Origin: Desulfovibrionales bacterium
GTDB lineage: Bacteria > Desulfobacterota > QYQD01
Assembly (NCBI GenBank): GCA_028715605.1
Contig: JAQURM010000002.1
Span: 186,001 to 250,000 of the forward strand
Direction of reading: 5' to 3'
DNA: 64,000 bases
In this document: one piece after another, positions 1-10,145 of the stretch
How the letters are laid out: each line of letters begins with the position of its first letter
Position numbering within the stretch: position 1 is the stretch's first letter
Notes under the pieces: model-generated
Databases searched by the model: none
Seen by the model: the letters and a program-made list of their open reading frames with translations, nothing else
What the model was told of the DNA's origin: nothing
Translations under genes and position numbers: made by a program

Positions 1-1
1 G

Positions 2-244
2 CGCATTAATGTCGGGTTGGCTATTTTCAATATTATTCCCATCCCACCTTTAGACGGCAGCAAAATTCTGGCCGGTATTCTCCCGGCCTCACTGGCCGAT
101 AGTTACGCCCGCATAGAGCGTTTTGGTTTTTTGATTTTACTTTTATTACTGTTCACGGGCATTATCGACCGGCTGGTTTTTCCTGTGATAAGAATGCTGA
201 CCGGGTTGCTGTTGCAAAGTGATATGGTTTTCGCCTGCTGTTAA
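2..244 (+). CDS. Site-2 protease family membrane metalloprotease, C-terminal fragment
   Basis: The reading frame is open from the left edge of the window, so only the last ~80 residues are present. It contains NVGLAIFNIIPIPPLDGSKI, the NPDG-like segment of M50 (site-2) proteases in which the Asp is a zinc ligand, followed by a strongly hydrophobic segment (FLILLLLLFTGII) and a second hydrophobic tail, consistent with the last membrane helices. The catalytic HExxH would lie upstream, outside the window. It sits 29 bp before trpS on the same strand, and this protease/trpS/scpA order is familiar in deltaproteobacterial genomes. Small M50 proteins of this kind are mostly of unknown substrate. Confidence 0.85.
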   Translation, partial: RINVGLAIFNIIPIPPLDGSKILAGILPASLADSYARIERFGFLILLLLLFTGIIDRLVFPVIRMLTGLLLQSDMVFACC

Positions 245-273
245 CAGAGCAATTGACCGGTAAGGAGATATTC

Positions 274-1287
274 ATGGCGGAACCGAAGAGGATCCTAAGC
301 GGTATGCGGCCTTCAGGCCGCCTCCATCTCGGACACCTGCACGGTGTACTTAAGAACTGGTTATCCCTGCAAAAGGAATATGATTGTTTTTTCTTCGTGG
401 CCGACTGGCACTCGCTGACCACAGAATACAATAATGCCGGAGAAATTCAGGGCAATATTGTCAACATGGTTATTGACTGGCTGAGTGTAGGCATTGATCC
501 GGTGAAAAGCACTCTCTTTATCCAGTCAGAAATCAAGGAGCACGCTGAACTGCACCTGCTGCTGTCCATGATTACCCCGCTGCCCTGGCTGGAGAGAAAC
601 CCTACTTACAAGGAACAGCAGGAGCAGCTTGTCAATAAGGATCTGAACACCTATGGATTTTTAGGTTATCCGGTGTTGCAGGCGGCTGATATTATCATGT
701 ACAAGGCAAACGGGGTGCCGGTGGGCGTCGATCAACTGCCCCACGTGGAGCTGACCCGCGAGATAGCAAGGCGTTTTAATTTTATTTACAAAGAGGTTTT
801 TCCCATACCGGAACCAATGCTTGCCGAGGTTCCGAAGCTGCCGGGCATTGATGGCCGCAAGATGAGCAAAAGCTATGGCAATGCCATATTTCTCTCGGAT
901 ACGCCGGAAGAAATGTCACACAAGATAAGCCAGATGGTGACGGATACCAACCGTATGCGGCGCAAAGACCCGGGCGACCCGGAAAGGTGCTTTGCCTTTG
1001 CCCTGCATCGCCTTTACTTTCCGTCTGTGGTTCTGGACGAGATCACGGATGCCTGCAAAAAAGCGACTATAGGCTGTGTGGAGTGCAAAAAGAGGCTGGC
1101 ATCTGCCGTCGTTTCCGCTATGGAGCCAATCCGGGAGAAGAGGCGGTCTCTGCTCAAAAAATCGGAGTGGGTTATAGAGATTCTGGAGAAAGGATCACAC
1201 AAGGCCCGGCAGCAGGCCATGGCCACCATGGAAGAGGTGCGTGGCGCCGTCTGGGGTACTCAGAGATGGAATATCAAGTCAAATTAG
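274..1287 (+). CDS. trpS: Tryptophan--tRNA ligase
   Basis: Cytoplasmic class Ic aminoacyl-tRNA synthetase charging tRNA-Trp with tryptophan at the expense of ATP. About 337 residues, the usual bacterial length. The N-terminus has SGMRPSGRLHLGHLHG, the HIGH-type ATP signature, and the second half has DGRKMSKSYGN, the KMSKS loop. The ATG at 274 is preferred over a TTG 21 nt upstream because TAAGGAGA (261-268) lies just before it. The 3' end overlaps the start of scpA by 22 nt, so the two are probably translationally coupled. Confidence 0.95.
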   Translation: MAEPKRILSGMRPSGRLHLGHLHGVLKNWLSLQKEYDCFFFVADWHSLTTEYNNAGEIQGNIVNMVIDWLSVGIDPVKSTLFIQSEIKEHAELHLLLSMITPLPWLERNPTYKEQQEQLVNKDLNTYGFLGYPVLQAADIIMYKANGVPVGVDQLPHVELTREIARRFNFIYKEVFPIPEPMLAEVPKLPGIDGRKMSKSYGNAIFLSDTPEEMSHKISQMVTDTNRMRRKDPGDPERCFAFALHRLYFPSVVLDEITDACKKATIGCVECKKRLASAVVSAMEPIREKRRSLLKKSEWVIEILEKGSHKARQQAMATMEEVRGAVWGTQRWNIKSN

Positions 1288-1973
1288 ATGCCTTTGAGGG
1301 CCCGCTGGATTTACTCCTCCATCTCATTAAAAAGAACAAAGTCAATATCTACGATATCCCCATTGCTGTAATAACCCGGCAATACCTGGAATATCTCGAC
1401 CTTATGCGTGTCCTCAACATTGAGGTGGCCGGAGAGTTTCTGGTTATGGCGGCCACCCTTGCCCATATCAAGTCGCGCATGCTCCTCCCCCAACCTCAGG
1501 CAGAAGATGAAGAGGACCCCCGCCTGGAAATTCTACGTCCCTTGCTGGAACTTTTGGAGATCCAGGACGTCGCCGGGGAACTGGTAAAACGCCCTCTGCT
1601 GGACAGGGATGTCTTTTGCCGCGATTTTGTGCCGGATGAAGTAAAGGAAGGAGATGAGGAAAAGGAGCCGGCCGCATTTGCCGTGGGGATCTTTGACTTG
1701 ATAGACGCCTTTCGCCGCCTGATGGAAAAAGAGTCTGTCGAGCATTTCATGGATATTACCCTGACCCGGATCAGTCTAAGTGAGAAGATAGATGAGATAT
1801 TAAATCTTCTTTCGCCGGGGCAGCCTGTTTCTTTTCACGCCCTTTTTACCGATCCATTGACCCGCCGCGGGATGATCCTTACCTTTATCGCCTTGCTTGA
1901 AATAGCCCGTTTGGGCCTGATCCAGATATGGCAGCGCCCTGCCGGCGGCGAGATAGAGCTTCAACTTAAATAA
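1266..1973 (+). CDS. scpA: Segregation and condensation protein A
   Basis: Kleisin subunit of the SMC-ScpA-ScpB condensin, which bridges SMC heads during chromosome segregation. The N-terminus YQVKLDAFEGPLDLLLHLIK is the family signature that binds the SMC neck; the C-terminal winged-helix part (FHALFTDPLTRRGMILTFIALLEIARLG) is also present. Length 235 aa is normal. The ATG at 1266 lies inside the end of trpS; the frame is open further upstream, but residues before this point are out-of-frame trpS. scpB, which often follows, is absent: the next gene is convergent. Confidence 0.92.
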   Translation: MEYQVKLDAFEGPLDLLLHLIKKNKVNIYDIPIAVITRQYLEYLDLMRVLNIEVAGEFLVMAATLAHIKSRMLLPQPQAEDEEDPRLEILRPLLELLEIQDVAGELVKRPLLDRDVFCRDFVPDEVKEGDEEKEPAAFAVGIFDLIDAFRRLMEKESVEHFMDITLTRISLSEKIDEILNLLSPGQPVSFHALFTDPLTRRGMILTFIALLEIARLGLIQIWQRPAGGEIELQLK

Positions 1974-2181
1974 ATCAGACTTGCTATTTTGAAGGATTTC
2001 CCGGATCTCATCGCCATGCGCATGAGCTTGTTACAACGAGTGCACTTTGTTTTTTTGCCCCCGTTTTTTTATTTACTGGACAATTTTGTGTTTGTGTTGC
2101 CTTTTCGAGGGGGGTTAGCCTCGTGCTTACAGTCCGTCTTTGTGTCTCTATTGGGCGTGAGTAAAGTTGCTGTGTATATCT

Positions 2182-4491
2182 TTAACCCGGGTTACTCGCC
2201 CTTCCCCTGATTACCCCATGCAATGTCTCACCCAGTTCTTTGATTCTATATGGTTTGGCAACCACGGCCCGAAACCCGTATCTTCTAAAATCGGACATTA
2301 CCGGGTCATTGGAATACCCGCTGGAAACGATGGCTTTAACGTTAGGATCTATTTCCAGCAGTTTCTCAATGGCTTCCTTGCCTCCCATCCCGCCCGGGAC
2401 GGTTAAATCCAGGATAACTGCATCGAAAGGCTCACCGCTTTCCTTGGCAATTTTATAGAGTTCTATGGCCTCGACGCCATTTTTAGCAAACTCCACGCTA
2501 TATCCCATATGGCTGAGCATCTCCCCAGCCACATCCCTGACCATCTCCTCATCATCCATCAGGAGCATTCTACCTGTTCCTTTAGATATCTTATCGATTT
2601 CCTTGTCTTTTATCGCTATGCTATGCTCAGAAGCAGGTAAGCAAATAAAAAAGGTTGTCCCAACTCCTAACTTGGATTTTACATCGATATATCCGTTGTG
2701 TTTCTGGATAATAGAATAGGCAACCGTAAGCCCCAGACCGCTCCCCTTCCGTTTGCTGGTAAAATAGGGGTCAAATATTTTTGAGAGATGTTCTTTCAGT
2801 ATGCCGATCCCTTGATCTTCAATGGATATCTTTATATACCTTCCCTCTTTTAGAGGAAGACCCTGTCCGGCGTCTACAACCATATTTTCAGCCCGTACCT
2901 TGATTATCCCGCCTTCGGGCATGGCCTGGCTGGCATTGATTATCAAATTGTTGATGACCTGACTGATTTGCCCTTCATCGATCTCGACCGGCCAGAGATC
3001 GTCTGGTATCGTAAATTCACACCGGATATTGGAACCACTTAGGGCAAAAGGGACTGCATCCCTTAGTGATTCTGAGACAGAAGCTATTTTCTTAATCGGT
3101 GCTCCGCCTCTGGAGAAGGTAAGTAATTGTTGGGTCAAATCCTTTGCCCGCAGGCATGCCTTTTCTGCCTCGGTCAACCTTTCATAAACTTTATGTCCTG
3201 GTTTTGTATACGCCTTTGCCAGCGTAATATTACCCAAAATTGCCGTTAGAATATTGTTGAAATCATGGGCGATACCGCCGGCCAGGATACCGAGAGATCC
3301 AAGCTTATCTGCTTTCAGGAGCTCCTCTTCCATTTTCCGCTTTTCAGTAATGTCGCGAAAGACCAGCACTACGCCGATAATGTTCCCGTCTTTATCACGG
3401 ATAGGCGCACCACTGTCAGCTATAATTCTCTCTGTATCATCTCTGGCCACAAGGACTGTATCGTTAGCCAGACCAACAATACCATTGGTTTTAATTACCT
3501 TCTCAAAAGGATTTTCACAGCGTTTCCGGGTGTTCTCATTGATAATATGAAAGACCTCCGCCAGCGGTCTGTCCATGGCCTCTTCTTGAGTCCAGCCGGT
3601 TAAATCTTCTCCGACTTTGTTGATTAGTACTATTTTCCCTTTTATATCGGTGGTAATTACGCCATCCCCAATGGAGCGCAGAGTAACCGCCAGGCGTTCC
3701 TTTTCAGTGGCCAGCGCTTTTTCCGCCTGGCGGCGCTCGGTGATGTCGCGGAAGACCAAAACTACACCCGTGATATTTCCTTTGTCATCTCTGATCGGTG
3801 CACCGCTGTCATCAATAGGCCGTTTCATTCCGTCTTTGGCTATCAATACGGTATGATTGGCCAGCCCGACGACCACGCCTTCTCGGAGCACCCTGGTGGC
3901 CGGATCCTCCACCTCTCTACCGGTTTCCTCATTTACTATATTGAAAACCTCTTTCAGGGGTCTTCCGACCGCGTTTTCCTGCTTCCAGCCCGTCAGGGCC
4001 TCGGCCACGGGATTCATAAATATTACGCAACCGTGGCTATCGGTGGCCATCACCGCATCGCCTATACTTTTAAGCGTGGTGGCCAGCCATTGTTCACTCT
4101 CTTTTAACTTCCTTTCCATCTTATGCTTGAAAAGGCCCATCTCGATGGCAGTGTGTAATTCTCTTTCCTGGAAAGGCTTGAGTATATAGCCATAGGGCTC
4201 TGTTATCTTGGCCCGCTGCAATGTTTCATCATCTGCATAGGCAGTGAGGTATACTATCGGGATATCAAAACGAGCACGGATTTGCGCAGCCGCCTCCACG
4301 CCGTTCATATCCCCTTCCAGCACGATATCCATCAGCACTAAATCCGGGTGCGTTTCGGCTGCTTTTTTAACGGCCTCCTCGCCAGAGGAGGCGACAGCAG
4401 AAACCGCATATCCCAAAATTTTCAACGTATTTTGTATATCTTTGGCGACGATGCTTTCATCTTCGACAATCAGGATCTGTGCCTTCGCCAT
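2182..4491 (-). CDS. Hybrid sensor histidine kinase/response regulator (REC-PAS-PAS-HisKA-HATPase-REC)
   Basis: A 769-residue cytoplasmic two-component protein without membrane segments. Order: N-terminal receiver (about 1-125, AKAQILIVEDESIVAKDI with phospho-acceptor in LVLMDIVLE), two similar PAS domains (about 130-250 and 260-380, each ending in VVLVFRDITE), dimerisation/phosphoacceptor box GILAGGIAHDFNNILTAILG (His about 405), HATPase with N box (NNLIINASQA) and G boxes (DQGIGI, GSGLGLTVAYS), and a C-terminal receiver (MLLMDDEEMVRDVAGEML, VILDLTVPGGMGG). The ATG at 4491 has GGAGGGGG about 8 nt upstream; a longer start adds seven residues. It follows the kinase-like gene by 44 nt and is probably co-transcribed. 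The signal is unknown. Confidence 0.93.
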   Translation of the reverse strand: MAKAQILIVEDESIVAKDIQNTLKILGYAVSAVASSGEEAVKKAAETHPDLVLMDIVLEGDMNGVEAAAQIRARFDIPIVYLTAYADDETLQRAKITEPYGYILKPFQERELHTAIEMGLFKHKMERKLKESEQWLATTLKSIGDAVMATDSHGCVIFMNPVAEALTGWKQENAVGRPLKEVFNIVNEETGREVEDPATRVLREGVVVGLANHTVLIAKDGMKRPIDDSGAPIRDDKGNITGVVLVFRDITERRQAEKALATEKERLAVTLRSIGDGVITTDIKGKIVLINKVGEDLTGWTQEEAMDRPLAEVFHIINENTRKRCENPFEKVIKTNGIVGLANDTVLVARDDTERIIADSGAPIRDKDGNIIGVVLVFRDITEKRKMEEELLKADKLGSLGILAGGIAHDFNNILTAILGNITLAKAYTKPGHKVYERLTEAEKACLRAKDLTQQLLTFSRGGAPIKKIASVSESLRDAVPFALSGSNIRCEFTIPDDLWPVEIDEGQISQVINNLIINASQAMPEGGIIKVRAENMVVDAGQGLPLKEGRYIKISIEDQGIGILKEHLSKIFDPYFTSKRKGSGLGLTVAYSIIQKHNGYIDVKSKLGVGTTFFICLPASEHSIAIKDKEIDKISKGTGRMLLMDDEEMVRDVAGEMLSHMGYSVEFAKNGVEAIELYKIAKESGEPFDAVILDLTVPGGMGGKEAIEKLLEIDPNVKAIVSSGYSNDPVMSDFRRYGFRAVVAKPYRIKELGETLHGVIRGRASNPG

Positions 4492-4535
4492 GGTCTTAAC
4501 CCCCTCCCGCATACCTTTTGATTACCTAAACTTCT

Positions 4536-7500
4536 TCATTTGTAACGGGCAAATGTAATCTTAAATTCTGTTCCACTCCGCCCTGGTGGACTATCCAGCT
4601 CGATCGTACCCTTGAGCTGTTTTACCAGGGTAATTACTAACTGCAGACCTAATGTTTCTGTATTCCGGAAGTCCAAATCTTTCGGGAAGCCGACGCCATT
4701 ATCACTGACAATTAGTGTAACCCTCTCGCCGGTCTCTGTGTCGCGCACAGGCAAGTCCTTGTCCAAACGGAGCTCGACGTGGATTTTGCCCTTTCCCCCC
4801 CGGGGGAAACCGTGTTGCAGACAATTTGAAACCAGTTCATTTATGATCAAACCACAAGGAATGGCCATATCAATACCCAGAGAGACATCGTCCACGTTTA
4901 TCTCCGAAGTTATGGTCTGTGGATAGATCGCATACGAACGGAACAAATAAGTGGTGAGGTTTCTGGTATATTCCGCAAAGTCAATCCGCGTAAAGTCTTT
5001 GGACTGATACAATTTTTCGTGGATCAGTGCCATCGATCGGACACGGTTCTGGCTTTCCTTGAATATCTCAAGCCCCTGTTTGTCCTTGATATGCGTAGAC
5101 TCAAGCCTGAGCAGACTGGAAATGACCTGTAAGTTGTTTTTAACCCGATGGTGAATCTCCTTCAGAAGCACCTCTTTTTCTTCAAGCGAGGCCTTAATTT
5201 GCTCTCTCGCCTTTTTCATCTCATCTACCAGGCGGGCATTTTCCAGAGAGATGGCCGCCTGGGAGGCCAGGAGTTCGGTCGTTCTCGCCTCTTCCGACGT
5301 GAAAATCAGGTCGGCCAAACGGTTTTCGAGGTATAGAATCCCAATCAATTTAGATTGCTTGGTCAATGGGAGACAAAGTACGGACCGAAGCTGCAGGGTC
5401 TGAACCTCCGGGTTATCCTTGAACTTCCCCTCTTCTGAAGCATTGTCCAGTACCACCTTCTCTTTAGTTCGATACACATAACGGATGATAGCCTTACAGA
5501 CATCTGTGGCCTCTTCCAGGCCATATTTGACAGTCCGGGCCACATCTTTTTCGATGATGTGACTTTCAGCGCGGACCATCAGGCTGCCATCCTCTTCCGT
5601 TAAAAGATATCCGTGCTGCGCCCCCGAGGCCTCCAGAACCACGTTCATAATCTTTTTCAACAGGACATCGGTGTCCATCTCTGCGGAAATGGCCAGGGAG
5701 GATTTCATCAGGTAGTCAACATCCAGACAGGGAAGGGTGTAGCCAGCAGGTTCGGCTTCAACCGGCAGGTGAGCCGGGACCTCTTCCTCAAAATACTCCG
5801 GGTGTTTCTCCATGAGAAAGGCCTCTTTACGTTCTGCCCGGCATCTTTTATACAGACGGGCGGCCTCGGCAAAGTAGACCCCAGCCGTCCCCACCCCGGC
5901 CTCCTTGAGGAGTTCACCCCGGCATTCATTAAGGTGCCCTTCCAAGAGGGTGTATCGCTTTTCATGGGCCATAGCTATGGCATCAAAGTAGAGGCTCCGG
6001 GCCTTTCTGAACTCCCCGGTGACTCTTTCCAGTTCAGCATAGACAAAGGCCAGATAGGGTTTTAACAAAGGCCCCAATTGGGCCCAGGTCTCGACCTTCT
6101 CTATGATTGGTTGGATGTAAGACAGCAATTCTTCCTTGCTCTTGTAACCGATCCCCCTTTCATACAGCCGGAGGGCATTCAGCGCCTGAAAGACATACCA
6201 CTGCCGCTTCAGTACATTGTCGGTAAGCCCGGTCAGATACCGCCTCACTTCCAGCAAATACTGTTCAGCCTTTTCATACTCCCCGAAATAATAATGGGCT
6301 AGGGCCATGTGGACATAATAGCTTCCCGCCGAGGCAATATGATTGTCCCTCTCCCATTTTTTGATCCTATCCTCCATGGGGATAGGCGTATAATTTTTCT
6401 TCATCGGCGCAATCCACCCGGCCTGCATGGCCTCGGCCAGACCAACGGAAAAGGCTAGATTATATTTTTGAGAAAACTGAAGACATTCCTGGGCGTACTC
6501 CTCAATGGCCGACAGGTTGCCTCCCCGCACCTGGAGGTTCCACATCAAGGGGCCGTAAGATAGCCCGGCGTTATACAGGTCACCGCAATTCTTCCCGCAC
6601 TGGATCGATGTCAGGCAATATTTAACCACCTCTTCGGGATGACTCCTGGAATGCATGTTACACCAGACCACCCCATTCATCCCCCGGGTGGCGCCAAAGG
6701 TATTTGGGTACTTTTCAGACAGATTACGCGCCAGGTCTTCATAGCGGAAGGCCTGCTCAAATTCTCCCTGTTCCCCCAAATAGAGACCCATGATCGAAAA
6801 GGAGTAGATTACTGACTCATCCATACCGCCTTCCAGGCAGTGTTGGGTGGACTGTACGGCCGAGAGATAGAGTTGAGGCACCAGACCGGACATATATAAG
6901 TCCGGGATAAGTTCACTATAGAAGGCCAGTTCAATCTTGCCCTTTCTTTCCTGGGTAAACGGCATATTCAGGATAATGTCCCAGATGTTGTCGCCATATT
7001 TAGAGGTGATTTCATTCATCAATTGCTCTCGTTTTTTCTCCGCCAACTCAGGATCGTCGGGGATCGATTTTTCGAAAAAGGCGAGGCCCCGGTTGGCGGT
7101 TTCAACGGCCTTTATAAAATTGCCTATGGATGAGAGCGAGGTGGTCTGTTCGGCCAGGGCCTCGGCCTTGTCCAGATCGGTTTGGGCATGGTCGAGTAAT
7201 TGATTGAGCAGTTTTTCCGAGCCCTCATATCTTCCGCACATCAGCTCGGTCTTGGCCAGTTTCTGGAGTATCTTAAAGGTACGGTCGTACTCTACCTCCC
7301 AGCAGTCATCCGGCAAAACCTCAAGGCTTTGCCGAAAATACTCATTGGCCGCTTCTGTAGCCAGCGAGTCCAGGGACTTGTTACCGGCGTGATAGTTGAT
7401 ATCCGACAATTGGTAGGCCGTTCCTCTGTCCAGCATCCTCTCCCTTCCTAAGTTTAGATGGGAGGCGATGGTGAAGAGGCTATCCAGTTTTTCCAGATCT

Positions 7501-9629
7501 GTTCCTTTGGAGACCGCCGAAAGGAAGTGGTTCCCGATCTGCCAATGTATCTGCCGCCGCCTTTCCGATTTTATGGTGCTCAGGACCGCCTCCTGTACCC
7601 GGTCGTGCACGAATTGCAATTGATCCTTGCTCTCTATCAGAAGCCCTTGCCTTAAGGCCGGCTTCAACTTCTCAAACGTATCCAATAATGTGATCTCTCT
7701 GACCAGGGCAATTTCATCTGGTGCGAAGCGGTTTCCCATGCAAGCGCAGTATTCAAGCAGGTCAATCGTATCCGGAGGCAATTTTTGTACCTTGGAGCTA
7801 AAAAGCGCCACCACCGTGGACGGCATGTCAGACCGCCGGATCTTATCCATGTCCCATTGCCATTGCCTGTTTCCATCTAAAAAGAGCAGATCTTCATTAT
7901 ATAAATAGGCCAGCATCTCGCTTACAAACAAAGGGTTTCCCTCGGTAAGTTTGGTTATAAAATCGGCCAGGACCACAGTTTGTGAAAGAGGAGAATCGAG
8001 GATATAGGAGACCATCTCATCACAGTGCTCGGGTTTAAGGGCTTCCAGCCTGATTTCTTTCAGAGGTTGCGCGTTCTCCTTGACGTTTTTTATTAGCTTT
8101 GCCAGGGGATGGCTTGAATCCACCTCATTATGACGATAGGCTCCTACCAGAAAAAGGTACGGATGCTCCTTATAGTTGGCAAAGATGTTGGCCAGAAAAT
8201 CAAAGGAGGCCACATCGCACCACTGAAGATCGTCGATAAACAGCACCAGGGGGTGTTCCTCTCTGGCCAGGCAGGTCAAAAAGCGGCCAAAGACATCATG
8301 AAAGCGGTTTCTGGATTCCACAGGAGGAAGCGGCTTAACCTCCGGCTGAGACCCGATCAGTATCTCCAGTTCCGGGATCACGTCGGTGACCACCCGACCA
8401 TAGTTTTCCACCGCCTCGATAATCTTTTGCCTCCAGAGAGCGACCCTTTCATCACTTTCCGTTAAGAAGGTCCGCACCAGATTTCTCAGGGCCTGGATAA
8501 GGGAGCTATAGGGAATGTTCTTTTGATAGACATCGAATTTCCCTGAGGTAAAATAGCCCCGGTGCTCCACGATTGGTTTCTGAAGCTCTTGAATCAAGCG
8601 GGTTTTCCCAATGCCGGGCAGCCCGGAAATAAACAGGCAGCGGAAAACCCCTTTAGCCGCTTTATCATATTCCTCAAGGATAATCCCGGCCTCACTAGCG
8701 CGTCCCACCATTTTAGAGATGAAGGCCACTCGATGGGTACGATCGTGAATCCCTAAAGGAAATGCGCTGATTGTTCTAGTGGCTGAATATTCATCCCGGC
8801 ACCACCTGAGGTCGGCCAGAAGCCCGGAGGCGCTCTGGTAACGTTTCTCCGGCTGTTTGAGCATTAATTTGGCTGTGATTTCACTTAAAATAACGGGAAG
8901 TTCGGGATTTAATTCGTGTACGGGCGGCGCTTCTTCCGCCAGGTGGGAATGGATCAATTCCAGGGGGTCGGTAGAGAAGAAGGGAAGCCGCCCGGCCAAC
9001 AGTTCATAGAAGGTAATCCCCAGCGAGTAGAGGTCACTGGAAAAATTGACTCTATGGTGGATGCGCCCGGTCTGTTCGGGAGAGGTATAGGCGAGAGTAC
9101 CCTCCACAAAACTGCGGTCATAAATGAAATGGCTCACATCTCTCACATCGAGGGGGGTTATAAAGTCAATCAGCCGGATATCGAGGGCTTCCGCCTGAAT
9201 TAATATATTATGGGGTTTGATGCCGCCATGAATAATCCCTGCTTCATGAACTTTATTCAGGAGTTCAGTCAGCTTACAAGCTATGGTGAAGAAATCATTT
9301 ATGGTAATCTTAGCTTGTTTTTGGGCCCACTCATCGAGGGTTATTCCCTCGAAATAGTCCTGAGTGAAAAACTGGATATCGCCTCTCACCTCAAAGGATA
9401 AGGGCGTAATAAGCCCGGTATCATGTAAGACCCTAAGATGCTCGATTTTCTGTCGAAAGTGTCTTTTTTGATTTTCGGATAGGGAGACTGCTTTTAGAAT
9501 CTTGAGCGCCAATGGCCGATGCGGATTTTTTTTGTGAAAGGCCTTATAAACGATGGATTGGGGGCCTTCACCCAACTTTTCCACCAGGTCATAATTGGAA
9601 ATTATGGTTATCATTTTGTCCATGTTCAA
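4536..9629 (-). CDS. Giant protein-kinase-like/AAA-ATPase/GAF/sensor histidine kinase
   Basis: About 1697 residues. Order: Ser/Thr-kinase-like domain (about 13-275: LGEGPQSIVYKA, ALKIL), AAA/NACHT-type ATPase (Walker A SGLPGIGKTRLI, Walker B LVLFIDDLQWCD, about 320-600), a long helical TPR-like region (about 650-1230), GAF domain (about 1270-1430), then a HisKA_2-type histidine kinase (EIHHRVKNNLQVISSLLRLE, His near 1490; NELVSNCLQHGF; SDNGVGFP). This matches the large ATP-binding sensor kinases of deltaproteobacteria. The kinase loop reads HGGIKPHN where HRDLKPxN is expected, and the DFG position reads DFI, so the kinase domain may be catalytically dead. The TTG at 9629 is spaced better from AAGGAT than the ATG at 9623. 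No receiver domain; the downstream hybrid kinase may be its partner. Confidence 0.9.
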   Translation of the reverse strand: MNMDKMITIISNYDLVEKLGEGPQSIVYKAFHKKNPHRPLALKILKAVSLSENQKRHFRQKIEHLRVLHDTGLITPLSFEVRGDIQFFTQDYFEGITLDEWAQKQAKITINDFFTIACKLTELLNKVHEAGIIHGGIKPHNILIQAEALDIRLIDFITPLDVRDVSHFIYDRSFVEGTLAYTSPEQTGRIHHRVNFSSDLYSLGITFYELLAGRLPFFSTDPLELIHSHLAEEAPPVHELNPELPVILSEITAKLMLKQPEKRYQSASGLLADLRWCRDEYSATRTISAFPLGIHDRTHRVAFISKMVGRASEAGIILEEYDKAAKGVFRCLFISGLPGIGKTRLIQELQKPIVEHRGYFTSGKFDVYQKNIPYSSLIQALRNLVRTFLTESDERVALWRQKIIEAVENYGRVVTDVIPELEILIGSQPEVKPLPPVESRNRFHDVFGRFLTCLAREEHPLVLFIDDLQWCDVASFDFLANIFANYKEHPYLFLVGAYRHNEVDSSHPLAKLIKNVKENAQPLKEIRLEALKPEHCDEMVSYILDSPLSQTVVLADFITKLTEGNPLFVSEMLAYLYNEDLLFLDGNRQWQWDMDKIRRSDMPSTVVALFSSKVQKLPPDTIDLLEYCACMGNRFAPDEIALVREITLLDTFEKLKPALRQGLLIESKDQLQFVHDRVQEAVLSTIKSERRRQIHWQIGNHFLSAVSKGTDLEKLDSLFTIASHLNLGRERMLDRGTAYQLSDINYHAGNKSLDSLATEAANEYFRQSLEVLPDDCWEVEYDRTFKILQKLAKTELMCGRYEGSEKLLNQLLDHAQTDLDKAEALAEQTTSLSSIGNFIKAVETANRGLAFFEKSIPDDPELAEKKREQLMNEITSKYGDNIWDIILNMPFTQERKGKIELAFYSELIPDLYMSGLVPQLYLSAVQSTQHCLEGGMDESVIYSFSIMGLYLGEQGEFEQAFRYEDLARNLSEKYPNTFGATRGMNGVVWCNMHSRSHPEEVVKYCLTSIQCGKNCGDLYNAGLSYGPLMWNLQVRGGNLSAIEEYAQECLQFSQKYNLAFSVGLAEAMQAGWIAPMKKNYTPIPMEDRIKKWERDNHIASAGSYYVHMALAHYYFGEYEKAEQYLLEVRRYLTGLTDNVLKRQWYVFQALNALRLYERGIGYKSKEELLSYIQPIIEKVETWAQLGPLLKPYLAFVYAELERVTGEFRKARSLYFDAIAMAHEKRYTLLEGHLNECRGELLKEAGVGTAGVYFAEAARLYKRCRAERKEAFLMEKHPEYFEEEVPAHLPVEAEPAGYTLPCLDVDYLMKSSLAISAEMDTDVLLKKIMNVVLEASGAQHGYLLTEEDGSLMVRAESHIIEKDVARTVKYGLEEATDVCKAIIRYVYRTKEKVVLDNASEEGKFKDNPEVQTLQLRSVLCLPLTKQSKLIGILYLENRLADLIFTSEEARTTELLASQAAISLENARLVDEMKKAREQIKASLEEKEVLLKEIHHRVKNNLQVISSLLRLESTHIKDKQGLEIFKESQNRVRSMALIHEKLYQSKDFTRIDFAEYTRNLTTYLFRSYAIYPQTITSEINVDDVSLGIDMAIPCGLIINELVSNCLQHGFPRGGKGKIHVELRLDKDLPVRDTETGERVTLIVSDNGVGFPKDLDFRNTETLGLQLVITLVKQLKGTIELDSPPGRSGTEFKITFARYK

Positions 9630-9870
9630 GGTTCACATCCTTAAGCTCCTGTCTGGGCTGGGGAATAATTTGCGGAGGCGACAAGGGAATCTCATCCATA
9701 ATTTCAAACAGTTAGACAGAATCGCCCTGCTAGCGGGTATGTGAAGTTATATATCTATCTGTTACGGCAGTTTTACTACTTTTCTAAAAATTTTTGCAAG
9801 GCAATTGTGATAGTTGTCAATGGCTGCTATTTTATTTATCTGTCAAAACCGCTGATATGGTCAGTGGTGG

Positions 9871-9890
9871 GGCGTGGGGGGCCCCACGCC
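9871..9890. repeat. GC-rich perfect palindrome in the 9630-10145 intergenic region
   Basis: GGCGTGGGG, two G, then CCCCACGCC: a perfect inverted repeat in an otherwise AT-rich 500-bp gap between the divergent kinase gene and the secreted-protein gene. It lacks a T-tract, so it is not a classical terminator; it could be a protein-binding palindrome or a small repeat unit. The rest of the gap holds a promoter candidate at 9994 but no convincing gene. Confidence 0.5.
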
Positions 9891-9993
9891 TTTGGCGCAT
9901 CTACCGACGTTCAGCTAACGCCTTTTTCTCTAAATTTTATCCGAATTCAATTGAAACACTATATTGACAACTCCTCTGCATAATAATAACTTG

Positions 9994-10022
9994 TTGACAG
10001 GATTTTGGTAGAATGCAATATA
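9994..10022 (+). promoter_or_regulatory. Candidate sigma-70 promoter for the secreted protein
   Basis: TTGACA at 9994-9999, 17-nt spacer, AATATA at 10017-10022, in AT-rich sequence about 125 nt upstream of the GTG start at 10146. A second TTGACA occurs near 9964. The -35 is perfect and the -10 imperfect; inferred from sequence only. Confidence 0.4.
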
Positions 10023-10145
10023 TATATTATTTTTATGTTAAAGATGTAGAGTTTATAGTTACGGGATGGATTACTTAATTGATGAGGCGTAGAACTCTAC
10101 ACATACGACATGAATTATAGGGTCACACACAAGGAGGACTGGATC

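Noticed and set aside
2098-2207. Terminator candidates between scpA and the hybrid kinase gene
   Set aside because: Inverted repeats CGAGG/CCTCG and GGCG-GAGTAA/TTACTCGCC exist but are weak and lack a T-tract on either strand.
9741-9983. 80-codon open frame in the gap before the secreted-protein gene
   Set aside because: No ribosome site, composition unlike neighbours, and it runs through the GC palindrome at 9871; no family resemblance.
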